From contig CM043702.1 of NCBI GenBank assembly GCA_023935145.1, positions 108,410,088 to 108,474,087 on the forward strand: a DNA stretch of 64,000 nt. Direction: 5' to 3'. Both the position numbers and the translations under genes were made by a program. Positions 55,401-64,000 of the stretch are shown piece by piece. The stretch is from Bretschneidera sinensis. Taxonomy: Eukaryota > Streptophyta > Magnoliopsida > Brassicales > Akaniaceae. Positions within the stretch are counted from its first letter, which is position 1. Every line of letters starts with the position of its first letter. The notes beneath the pieces were generated by a model. It ran no database searches. It saw only the letters and a program-made list of their open reading frames with translations, and was not told where the DNA came from.

Positions 55401-56452
55401 TATGCTATATATGCTTGGTTTGGTTTTTGTTTGCTGTTGGGTTCATTTTTTTATACCTCTGGTACTTGCTTGTGCTACCATTAGGTTATATATTCTTGAT
55501 TTGGTACTGGTCTACTGCTAGGTTCATTTTTTGATGCCTTTGTCACTTGCTTATGCTATCATTATGCTATATATCATAGGTTTGGTAATCTTTTGGTGCT
55601 AGGTTCAAATTTTGATGCCTTTGGCTCTTTTTTGTGTTACTGTTATGCTATATAAGCTTGGTTTGGTATGCGTTTGTTGCTTGGTTCATTATTTAGGCCT
55701 TTGGCACTTGGTTGTTCTCTCATTACGTTATATATGCTAGGTTTGGTACAGGTGTGCCACTACGTTCGTTTTCTAATGCCTTTGGCACTTAGTTTTGCTA
55801 CTATTATGCTATATATGCTTGGTTTGGCATTCGTTTGCGACTAGGTTCAAATTTTGATGCCTTTGGCACTTTCTTATCCTACCATTATGTTATATATGTT
55901 TGGTTTGGTAGTGGGTAGGTGCTAGGTTTAAATTTTGATGCTTTTGGTACTTACATGTGTTACTATTATACTATACATGCTTGAATTTGTACTGATTTGC
56001 TGGTGGCTTCATTTTTTATACCTTGGGCACTTGCTTATGCTACTATTATGCTATATATGTTTGGTTTGGTTTCTGTTCATTTTTTGATACTTTTGGCACT
56101 TGCTTATGCTTCCTTTATGCTATATTGCTTGGTTTGGTATTGGTTTGCTGTTAGATTCATCTTTTAATGCATTTGGCACTTGCTTGTGCTACCATTATGT
56201 GATGTATGCTTGGTTCGGTGTTTCCTTGTTGTTGGGTTCATTTTTTGATGCCCTTGGCCCTTATTTATGCTTCCATTATGCTGTTATTCTTGATTTTTTT
56301 ACTGGTTTGTTGATAGGTTCAAATTTGGTCGTCTTTTGGCACTTATATATGCTACATTTATGTTATATATGCTTATGTTTGGTACATGTTTGCTGCTGGG
56401 TTCATTTTGTGATGCCTTTTGTAGTTGCTTGTGCTACCATTATGCTATATCA
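52409..56452 (+). repeat. satellite array, segment 3 (about 50 monomers)
   Basis: ~81-bp monomers resume with GATGTCTTGTGCCCTTGC. The variant with a TATTCAAATTTTGATG core recurs at 53831, 54316 and 55198, with a 485-bp step (six monomers) between the first two. 54545-56020 duplicates the variant order of segment 2. It ends at CTATATCA, where the Tat-like LTR starts. Confidence 0.9.
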
Positions 56453-56828
56453 TGTAGGGGAAAATTCTCTCTCCCATAATATTATAGCACGTGGCAACCT
56501 CCAAGGGCAAAAGGATAATTTTTCAATTCAACAAATAAACCAATTAAATCACAACACGTGGCAAGGGGCATAATCATAATTTCAAACCAATCTCCTAATA
56601 CTACTGTAACACTTCAAAACACTATATAAGAGGGCTCTCACCATTAACGGTACACATTCACAATATACACTCCTTACAATTACAGCTTTATTTTTCTCCT
56701 ATTATTCTTTCCCATGACTGACTTGGGCTTTAGAGAGCCCCCCCTGGGGCACAATCTCCATGGGACCTTCTAGTTTATATGTCTCTCATGTGCGCAGGGA
56801 TCAAGGAGGTAGATTTTCGGCATCAACA
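56453..56828 (+). repeat. 5' LTR of the Tat-like element
   Basis: 376 bp, starting TGTAGGGGAAAATTC and ending TTCGGCATCAACA. The TATA box TATATAAG is at 56623-56630. It contains CATGACTGACTTGGGC and TCTCATGTGCGCAGGGAT, both found in the 3' LTR. Confidence 0.85.
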
Positions 56829-56830
56829 GA

Positions 56831-56850
56831 TGGTGCCAGCCATAGGAAAT
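56831..56850 (+). other. primer binding site, degenerate Tat type
   Basis: TGGTGCCAGCCATAGGAAAT two bases after the LTR; the Tat-lineage form is TGGCGCCGTCTGTGGGAA. Several substitutions, so the tRNA assignment is left open. Confidence 0.6.
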
Positions 56851-56899
56851 GAAAATTTTTATTTTTTGAAGATCCCTTTAATAGATGAACCACTAATCC

Positions 56900-57256
56900 G
56901 CCGCACCAAAATATCACCAGAAAATGAAAATTTGACAATTTTAATTGTCTGATCTATCAAAATTTGACCATCAAAATTCAGACCAGCCCACAGAAACAGA
57001 TTCTCCAGCTTCCGATCTACACGTTTGCAAAGTTTAACGACGATCGGATGTCGAAAAGTCCTCGATCGGAGCCGTTAAAGTTCGTTAGAAAAATGAAATT
57101 TTGACCGTCAGATCTATAAATATCTAACCATCAAAATTCAGATCAGGTCACATAACCAGATTTCATAGGACTCCGATCTACAAGTATGCAAAATTTTACA
57201 ACGATTGGACGCCGAAAAACCATCCTGAGCCACCTCGGATCTTTGCTAGAAAACGA
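56900..57256 (+). repeat. ~165-bp imperfect tandem duplication
   Basis: Two consecutive copies share AAATGAAA(A)TTTTGAC, CATCAAAATTCAGA, GACTCCGATCTAC-like, TTTGCAAAGTTT-like, CGATCGGATGTCGAAAA-like and CGTTAGAAAA-like phrases in the same order (about 56925-57092 and 57093-57254). They are noncoding. 57257-57790 after it shows no feature that I can support; a short open frame at 57265-57567 has no recognisable motif. Confidence 0.55.
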
Positions 57257-57794
57257 TACTTTGAATGGTGATATGTGAAAATCTGGCCATCAAAAGCCGC
57301 TGCCACCACCACCACAAGATGTCTCGGCAACCTCCCCCGAGTACGCCGAAAAGGTTTCACAGTAGTTTGGCTCTTTGGCAACTGAAAATCTCTCAGTTAA
57401 ACGGTAGACAAAAAGTTACGCCGGTCAACCCTCTTCCTTCTTCAAATATCAAGTATTTATCTTTGCCACATTTTAGATTTTTGTTGGATAATAAGATATG
57501 GAAATTTTCCACACAATTACATTTTAAACAAGCTATGCCACATATCAAAGTTTTATTGGGCATTTAAATTCTTCCTTTTTTTCAAAATCAAATCCGCCAC
57601 ATGTAGATTTTTCTTTAGAAAACAAAATCTCTTTTATCACTTAAGAATCTACCTATGCCACACGTCACACTCTCATAGGACAACCAAATTACCTTTATCT
57701 CTTCAAACATATCCTATTTACATTAACTCCCCATATTTTTATCTAATCTTCAAAGATGATAACTAGCGCCATCTGTTAACTCCCCAACGGGTAG

Positions 57795-58055
57795 TTAACA
57801 CCCAGTCAGCAAATGACTTCAGCAAGTGACATCAGCAAAAGATATTAGCATGACATCAACATGACATCAGCAAATGACATCAGTAAACGACATCATCAAG
57901 TGACATCACCATGTGACATCAGTGCCACCTAAGTGCCCACGACAACACCACCTAGGCACCACGCCATCAGTATCTAGGCACCACGTCATCACCACTTAGA
58001 CGCCATGTCATAACCACTTAGACCCCACCTAGATGCCACATCATCGCCATGTCAG
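57795..58055 (+). repeat. short tandem repeats (~12 bp, then ~24 bp)
   Basis: 57811-57925 is built from variants of ATGACATCAGCA. 57925-58050 is built from variants of CACCTAGGCACCACGTCATC. Both are noncoding. Confidence 0.7.
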
Positions 58056-58616
58056 TTGACTCAAACCAATTGGTTCAACAAGGTTTGACTAATTAGTTCA
58101 CCTCTTTGACCATCCCGTTTAATTATTTTAACTCAGTTTCAGATCCAACAAGACTAGTTCCTATGGTTTTATGACGTGCTCGTTTTAAATCTGGGCTCAG
58201 AATTCCAAAATTCTACTTACACATATGAGTTTCTTCACAAACTACTAGTTTTGACTCATATTTGACTAGCTAGTTCATCAAACTCAAGCTTGGTTTCAAA
58301 CTTTTACAAACTGGTTCCTAAGTTTTTTCAACCTCCTCTTTCTAGGACTGACCTCAAAATTTTGAAAATCGACTTCCTCTAGCAAGTTTCTTACAAATGG
58401 TCAAAGAAAAGATGGTCATTTCTTCATCAAAGTGTCGTAGACCCGCCCCAAAACTCAAACTACTAGAGCTCAAAAGAACCAAACATAATGTTCATTCACA
58501 ATCAGCTAGTGATGCATCTAAATTCGTCACCCAATAACTCATCTAAAGCCATCAACCAATGATGCAGGCCAGTGACACATTCAAAGCCATCAGCTAATGA
58601 GATACCAAAGCTCTCT
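58056..58616 (+). other. noncoding interior of the Tat-like element
   Basis: Pyrimidine-rich and AT-rich, with TTTGACTAATTAGTTC- and TTTGACTAGCTAGTTC-like phrases that look like decayed repeats. Nothing else can be supported. Confidence 0.4.
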
Positions 58617-59575
58617 AGAACTGAGGAGGTAGCCCTAAGCTACTTTGACCTCAGCTAAGTTTCTGCACCAACTTTGTTTTTCCATCAGCTCAATTTCTCT
58701 ATCAGCTCTGAGGAGGTAGCCCCGAGCTACTTCGGCCTCAGCTCAGTTTCTCCATCAGTTATGTTTCTCTATCAGCTCTAAGGAGCTAGCCTCGAGCTCT
58801 TTCGACCTTAGATCAGTTTCTCCATCAGCTAGGTTTCTCTATCCACTTAGTTTCTCTATCAGCTCTGAGGAGGTAGCCTCGAGCTACTTCAGCCTCAGAT
58901 CAGTTTCTCCGTCACCACGATTTCTCCATCAACTCAGTTCCTCCATTAACTCTGAGGAGGTAGCCCCGAGCTACTTTAGCCTCAGATTAGTTTCTCCATC
59001 AACCCTGTGGTGGTAACCCCGAGCTACTTCGACCTTAGATCCGTTTCTTCCATCAACTCTGAGAAGGTAGCCCTAAGCTACTTCAGCCTCATCTATGCTT
59101 TTCTGTCAGCTCCAAGGAGGTAGCATCAAGCTACTCTGACCTCAGTCCAGTTTTTCCATCGACTTTGAGGAGGTAGCCCTGAGCTACTCTAACCTCAGTC
59201 TGGTTTCTCCATCGACTCCAAAGAGGTAGGCCCGAACTACTTCAACCTCAGTCTAGTTTATCTATCGAATTAGAGGAGGTAACCCCAAACTATTTCGACC
59301 TTGACTCTGAGGAGGTAGCCTTGAGCTACTCCAACTTTAGTCTAGTTTCTGCATTGACTCCAAGCAGGTAACCTCGAGCTACTCTGACCTCGGTCTAGTT
59401 TCTCCATCGACTTTGAGAAGGTAGCCCTGAACTACTTTGACCTCAGTCCAGTTTCTTCATCGAGTTCGAGTAGGTGGCCCCAAGCTATTGTGATCTTGAT
59501 CCAGTTTCTCCATTGAATCTGAGGTGGTAGCCTTGAGGTACTCCAACATCGGTCCAGTTTCTCCATCAACTCCAA
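58617..59575 (+). repeat. 53-bp tandem repeat family (about 16 copies)
   Basis: Unit pattern GAGGAGGTAGCCCCGAGCTA, CTTCGACCTCAGTCCAGTTT, CTCCATCGACTCT. Unit starts at 59308, 59361, 59414, 59467 and 59520 are exactly 53 bp apart. The first four units (58622-58952) are longer because of inserted TTTCTCTATCAGCT-like pieces, and the unit at 59272 is shortened to 36 bp. Confidence 0.85.
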
Positions 59576-59622
59576 GTAGTTTGATCCAAGTCAATCTCCT
59601 CAGATCTATCCCCATTAATGTT

Positions 59623-60150
59623 CGATTAACTCAAACTCGTTACTCTCCATTTAAGTCTAATTAACTTGGACTCGCTATTCTTCACTTACGTCCGATTAGC
59701 TCGGACTCGCTATCCTCCACCTACGTTCGATGGACTTGGACCCGCTATTCTCCACTTACTTACGATAGACTCAGACCTGCTATTCTCCTCTTACATCTGA
59801 TGGACTCGGACTCACTATTCTCCACTTGCGTTCGATGGACTCGGACTCGCTATTCTCCACTTAGGTTTGATTAACTCAGACTCGCTATTCTTCACTTACG
59901 TCCAATGGACTCGGACTTGCTATTCTCCACTTATATCTGATTAACTCGATTCGCTATTCTCCATTTATGTTCAATGGACTCAGACTCGCTATTCTCCATT
60001 TACATCCAAATCATTCAGCCTCGTTATTCTCCACTTACGTTCGATTAGCTCGGACTCACTATTCTCTACTTACATCTGATTAACTCGGACTCGATACTCT
60101 CCACTTACTTTTGATTAACTCGGACTCGCTACACTTATGTCTATATCACT
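59623..60150 (+). repeat. 35-bp tandem repeat family (about 14 copies)
   Basis: Unit pattern CGATTAACTCGGACTCGCTA then TTCTCCACTTACGTT. Steps of 35 bp are measured between 59658 and 59693. Divergence is moderate. It is followed to 60370 by longer degenerate repeats with ACCTCGCTTTRAGG and GAGCTATTAG phrases. Confidence 0.8.
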
Positions 60151-60534
60151 CGGACTCTTTAAATACCTCGCTTTAAGGCACTCTGCTCAAGTCTATGTCA
60201 CTTGAATTTGTTACTCACCTCGCTTTGAGGAACTTAGCTCAAGATTGAGCTCCATAGACTTATAACTCTTCCTTCCAAGGGGCAGCTCCGAGCTATTAGG
60301 CCACCTCAGAGTTTACATTCTCTCTTGGGCAGGTAGCACTGAGCTATTAGTCCTCCTCAAGCACGAGATATTCAAAAGATAGCCATGTGTTATCCCTTAA
60401 ACTGTTCGACAACTGTAAGTGTATGCTTCTCACCTTCTTAGTAGCCGGGTACCCAAACGATGTCAAAACAGCACGACACAAAAAGAAATCACTCCAAACA
60501 AACTCTACTTCCTCGACTGCATAACTGAACTCAA

Positions 60535-60550
60535 GGAAGTGAGGGGCATT
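60535..60550 (+). other. polypurine tract of the Tat-like element
   Basis: AAGGAAGTGAGGGGCATT, a typical tract of this lineage. It is now separated from its 3' LTR by the solo LTR. Without that insertion it would lie within about ten bases of the LTR start at 62570. Confidence 0.7.
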
Positions 60551-60551
60551 T
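60547..60551. other. target site duplication CATTT of the Tekay solo LTR
   Basis: CATTT at 60547-60551 is repeated at 62563-62567. Confidence 0.75.
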
Positions 60552-60615
60552 AGTAATACCTATATTCATAAAGAAAGGGTAAATAAGTAATTTGATAAAT
60601 ATGACATGGAGTTAA

Positions 60616-60660
<45 letters not shown>

Positions 60661-62562
60661 AAAGATTTAATTTTTACAAAACAATTCAAAAAAAACGCGC
60701 GGACGCATGGTGGTGTAAAGAAAAAGAAAAAGAAACTGAAAATATAAATGAAAAAGAAAAAGAAAAAAATGTTTAAAAAAAACACAAATTCGTTGAACAC
60801 CTGGAAGTCCTGATGTTGTAACAATTTGCAACATTCTTTCAACTTGGCTGCATGTTATGCAGCTGTAAATTTGAAGCGGTGACGGTGCCGCTTTAACAGT
60901 TTTTATTATATATATATATTAAATTGTTTTATTAGTTTTAAACACTTGGGGATCGAAAGAAAGGTTGAAAGAGCAAAAATTTGAAGGGGTTTACAGGAGA
61001 ATTTTATAGAGAGTCACGGGAAGCACTAAGAAAAATAGAAGGTAATAACGTGATGTTTATTTTTGAATTTTAGCATATATGAAATTCCCAGAATTCAAAA
61101 TTAGAATTTTGAAAGGTGCGAATTATGAAAGAATTGAAGAATAAATTAGAATTTAATATGAATATTATGTTAGGTGTTGATGATCAGCAACTGGGAGAAA
61201 TTGCTGAGAGGAGCAGGAAGGGCAAGGAAGTGATCCACGGCTAGCTTTAAGTGCTATGTGGTGAGTTAGATTTACTATAAGTAATCTAGATAAATATGAA
61301 ATATATAGTGATAATATCATAATAAATTATTAACTTATGCTTTGGTGGTAGATGAAAATTGTATGATGCGTATGATAAGTATAATTGATATGCATAAATT
61401 TATTACATGAGAAGTTATATTATTGGAATAGTGAGTCGATTTAATAATGAAGGTGATAAATGAAATTCTTGATGAGCTATGGTTGATGATTTTTTATGAA
61501 TTATGAGAGAGAAAATTTAGTGAAAATATTTTTTAATAATAATTTGAGAATAATCAGGATAGTTAATTTAAATATTTGAATTTGTGTTTGTTTTTATATA
61601 TTGGTTCATATGCATATTTCATATTATTATTCGTATGCTTATACATGAAATAAAAGAACTAGGAAGGGGCCGGTCTAAATGAAAAACTGTGACAGCCGGT
61701 ATATGCTGGAAATAAATGAAAACCGTGATAGCTGGTATATATTGAAAATAAAAGAAATGGGAGGGGGCCAGTCTAAATAAAATAAAAGAACAGGGAGGAC
61801 AGCCGGTCTAAGATAAAAACATGTCGACATGTGGGAAGATGTTCCCTAATAATAATTTGTGCATTACATCTGTTTTAAATATTGATTGCATTACTGAAAT
61901 ACTGAAGTGTTGATTTTTATTGTAAATTTATTTATAGATGAATGAGTCTCACAGAGAGACAGTTATGGTGAGAAAGAAATATGGAAGTATAATATGATAA
62001 AACTATCTAAATAGTAGACTATATGCTGTGAACCTCACAACGAGATAAATATGAGATATAATGGAGGGTCTTAAGATGAATAAATATATATAAGAAGAAG
62101 AGATTGATAGAGTGTGGGGCTTATGATGTGTGTAGTGATAGTAAAATGTTGTTACCAAATTTTATGAAATATAAATGATTGAATACTTTTAGTAAGTTTA
62201 ATTCACTAAGCTTATGAAGCTCATCCCTCGTTGTACAATGATTTCAGGTAGCATACAGGACAGGTAGAGTTGTGAATGAAGATTTAGACTAAATCATTTT
62301 TCGTAAGCCACGTGGTCCATATCCTTAGACACATATGAAGAGAAAAACAAAAAGAATTATTTGTAAATATTCATGCATAATATGTTGTATATACTATTCA
62401 ATTGAGATCTGAATGATGTATCTCCCCTGTTAAGGGTTGAGGAATTTATGTAAAAAAATTTGTTGGTATTATTGTTTATTGTTGCATATATGTGTCATGT
62501 TCGGATTCTCAAAATGTGATGACAACATCTCAGGGTTGGCCAACGCGAGATGGATTGTTTCA
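60552..62562 (+). repeat. Tekay-type solo LTR (2.0 kb)
   Basis: It starts AGTAATACCTATATTC, where the family start is TGTAATACC, so the terminal T has changed. It ends GGATTGTTTCA. It parallels the LTR of the element at 6264 over its first 1.5 kb and includes the TTTAAACACTTGGGGATCGA block. No internal coding region follows, and CATTT flanks both ends, so it arose by LTR-LTR recombination after a full insertion. Confidence 0.8.
60620..60656. repeat. (AT)n microsatellite
   Basis: An uninterrupted TA run of about 36 bp within the solo LTR. Confidence 0.9.
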
Positions 62563-62569
62563 CATTTGA

Positions 62570-62937
62570 TGTAGGGGAAAATTCCATCACTAATAATATT
62601 ACGACATGTGGCAACCTCTAAGGGCAAAAGGATAATTTCATGACTCAAACAAATAAACCAATTAAATAACCACACGTGCCAAATGGCATAATCACAATTT
62701 CACACCAACCTCCCTGTACTGCTATAACACTGTAAAACATTATATAAGGGGCTCTCACTATAAAAAGTACATATTCACAATTCACAATAGACACACCTTA
62801 CAATTATAACCTTAATATTCTCCTATTATTCTTTTACATGACTGACTTGGGCATCGGAGAGTCCCCTCGGGGGACCTTCTAGTTTATGTGTCTCTCATGT
62901 GCGCAGGGATTCGAGAGGCAGATTTTTGGCATCAACA
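62570..62937 (+). repeat. 3' LTR of the Tat-like element
   Basis: 368 bp, starting TGTAGGGGAAAATTCC and ending TTTGGCATCAACA, with TATATAAG at 62741-62748. It lacks the GGGCACAATCTCCATG insert of the 5' LTR (56754-56769). Confidence 0.85.
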
Positions 62938-64000
62938 TTATATATGTTTGGTTTAATATTGGTTTATTGCTGGGTTCATTAATTCATGCCTTTGGCATTT
63001 ATGGTACTATTACGCTATATATCTTAGGTTTGGTACTCGTTTGGTGCTAGGTTCAAATTTTGATATCTTTGGCACTTCTTTGTGCTACCATTATGCTATA
63101 TATGTGTGGTTTGGTACGTGTTTGTTCCTTGGTTAATTATTTAGTCCTTTGGCACTTGCTTGTTATCTCATTATGTTATATATGCTTGTTTTGATACTGA
63201 TTTGTTGTTCAGTTCAAATTTTGATTTCTTTGGCACTTGTTTATGTTACCATTATACAATATATACTTGGTTTTGTATTGGTTTGTTGCAGGGTTCATTT
63301 TTATGCTTTTGGCACTTGCTTGTGGTGCCATTGTGCTATATATGCTTGCTTTGGTGCTGGTTTGCTGTAGAATTCAAATTTTGATGCCTTTGGCACTTGC
63401 TTTTACTATACAATTATTCTATATATGCTTGATATTGTACTGGCTTGCTACTGGGTTAATGTTTTGATGCCTTTGGAACCTGCATGTGCTACCATTATGC
63501 TATATATGCTTTGTTTGATTCTCACTTGGGGTTAAGTTCAAATTCTGATGCCTTTGGCAGTTGCTTCTCTTACTACTATACTATATATGCTTGGATTGGT
63601 ACTAGTTTGCTGCCGGGTTCGTTTTATTGTGCCTCTGACACTTGCTTGTGCTACCATTATGCTATATACACTTGATTTGGTACCGGTTTGCTACAGTATT
63701 TAAATTTTGATGTCTTTTGCACTTGCTTGTGATACCATTATGTTATATATGCTTGGTTTGGTGCTAGGTTCAAATTGTGACGCATTAGGCACTTTCTTAT
63801 GCTTTTGTTTTGCTATATATGCTTGGTTTTGTACTAGCTTGCTATTAGGTTTATTTTTATGCCTTTGGCACTTCCTTATGCTACCATTATGCTATATATT
63901 CTTATTTTGATATTGATTTGCTTCCGAGTTCAAATTTTGATGTTTTTGACTTTCTCTTGTGCTACCATTAAACTATAGATGCTTGGTTTGGTACTGGTTT
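62938..64000 (+). repeat. satellite array, segment 4 (about 13 monomers, continues past the window)
   Basis: ~81-bp monomers resume directly after the Tat-like LTR. The marker variants appear again in familiar order: TTGGTTAATTATTTAG at 63130, then a monomer ending ATTATACAATATATACTTGG, then CTACAGTATTTAAATTTTG at 63691. No end is seen at 64000. Confidence 0.9.

Larger units (their letters stand above)
56453..62937 (+). mobile_element. non-coding Tat-like LTR element with internal tandem repeats
   Basis: Short LTRs (56453-56828 and 62570-62937), a degenerate Tat-type PBS and a polypurine tract at 60535-60550 enclose about 3.7 kb without any credible ORF, plus a nested Tekay solo LTR. The interior is a succession of tandem repeats (165-bp duplication, ~12- and ~24-bp repeats, 53-bp and 35-bp families). 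It looks like a large non-autonomous derivative. Satellite flanks both sides; TATAT is seen near both junctions, but a clean 5-bp duplication is ambiguous because the target is AT-rich. Confidence 0.8.

Noticed and set aside
58617..60150. CRISPR array
   Set aside because: The 53- and 35-bp repeats are contiguous, diverged units without unique spacers, inside a plant retroelement.
60612..60842. Minus-strand open frame rich in Phe/Ile
   Set aside because: Produced by the (AT)n run and A-rich stretches of the solo LTR.

Overview
The window is plant nuclear heterochromatin with no host gene that I can recognise. Everything readable is LTR-retrotransposon or satellite DNA. The retrotransposon lineages (Athila/Tat and Tekay-type Ty3/gypsy; SIRE- and Tork/Tnt1-type Ty1/copia), the initiator-tRNA-Met and tRNA-Asp primer sites and the AT-rich composition point to a seed plant, most likely a eudicot. 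I cannot name the species. Every polyprotein frame is broken, so proteins are described as pseudogenes.

Layout. 1-4130 is a minus-strand Athila/Tat-like element reduced to gag (5' LTR 2618-4130, tRNA-Asp PBS, gag with two stops, pol deleted; the 3' LTR lies beyond the left edge). 4238-6263 is the 5' part of a SIRE-like copia element, cut by a Tekay chromovirus (6264-12380) that keeps protease, RT, RNase H, integrase and chromodomain remnants. 12381-14316 is a decayed Tat-type gag on the minus strand. 14317-17294 is the 3' part of a minus-strand copia element with an extra ORF after pol. 17295-18765 holds two LTR fragments in opposite orientations. From 18766 to 34430 two related LTR-like arms face away from each other; the left arm is split by an almost complete Tork copia (19794-25898, TSD CTTAA), and between the arms sits a small Athila-like element (27239-32846, TSD ATTAG).

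From about 34431 to the right edge the base layer is a tandem satellite: ~81-bp monomers, largely alternating between two types (A/B, a ~162-bp dimer), with longer-order repeats and a 1.5-kb segmental duplication. I do not recognise this satellite. It is interrupted by a second Tork copia (41755-47951, TSD ATATG), an LTR-less SIRE-like pol fragment (51121-52408) and a non-coding Tat-like element (56453-62937) full of its own tandem repeats, which itself carries a Tekay solo LTR (60552-62562, TSD CATTT). The array resumes at 62938 and runs off the window.

The order of events can be read from the nesting: satellite first, then the Tork and Tat-like insertions, then the Tekay insertion into the Tat-like element and its reduction to a solo LTR. 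Comparing the two Tork copies shows that most of their stop codons are C-to-T or G-to-A changes, as expected for methylated, silenced DNA. All boundaries and similarities were judged by eye.
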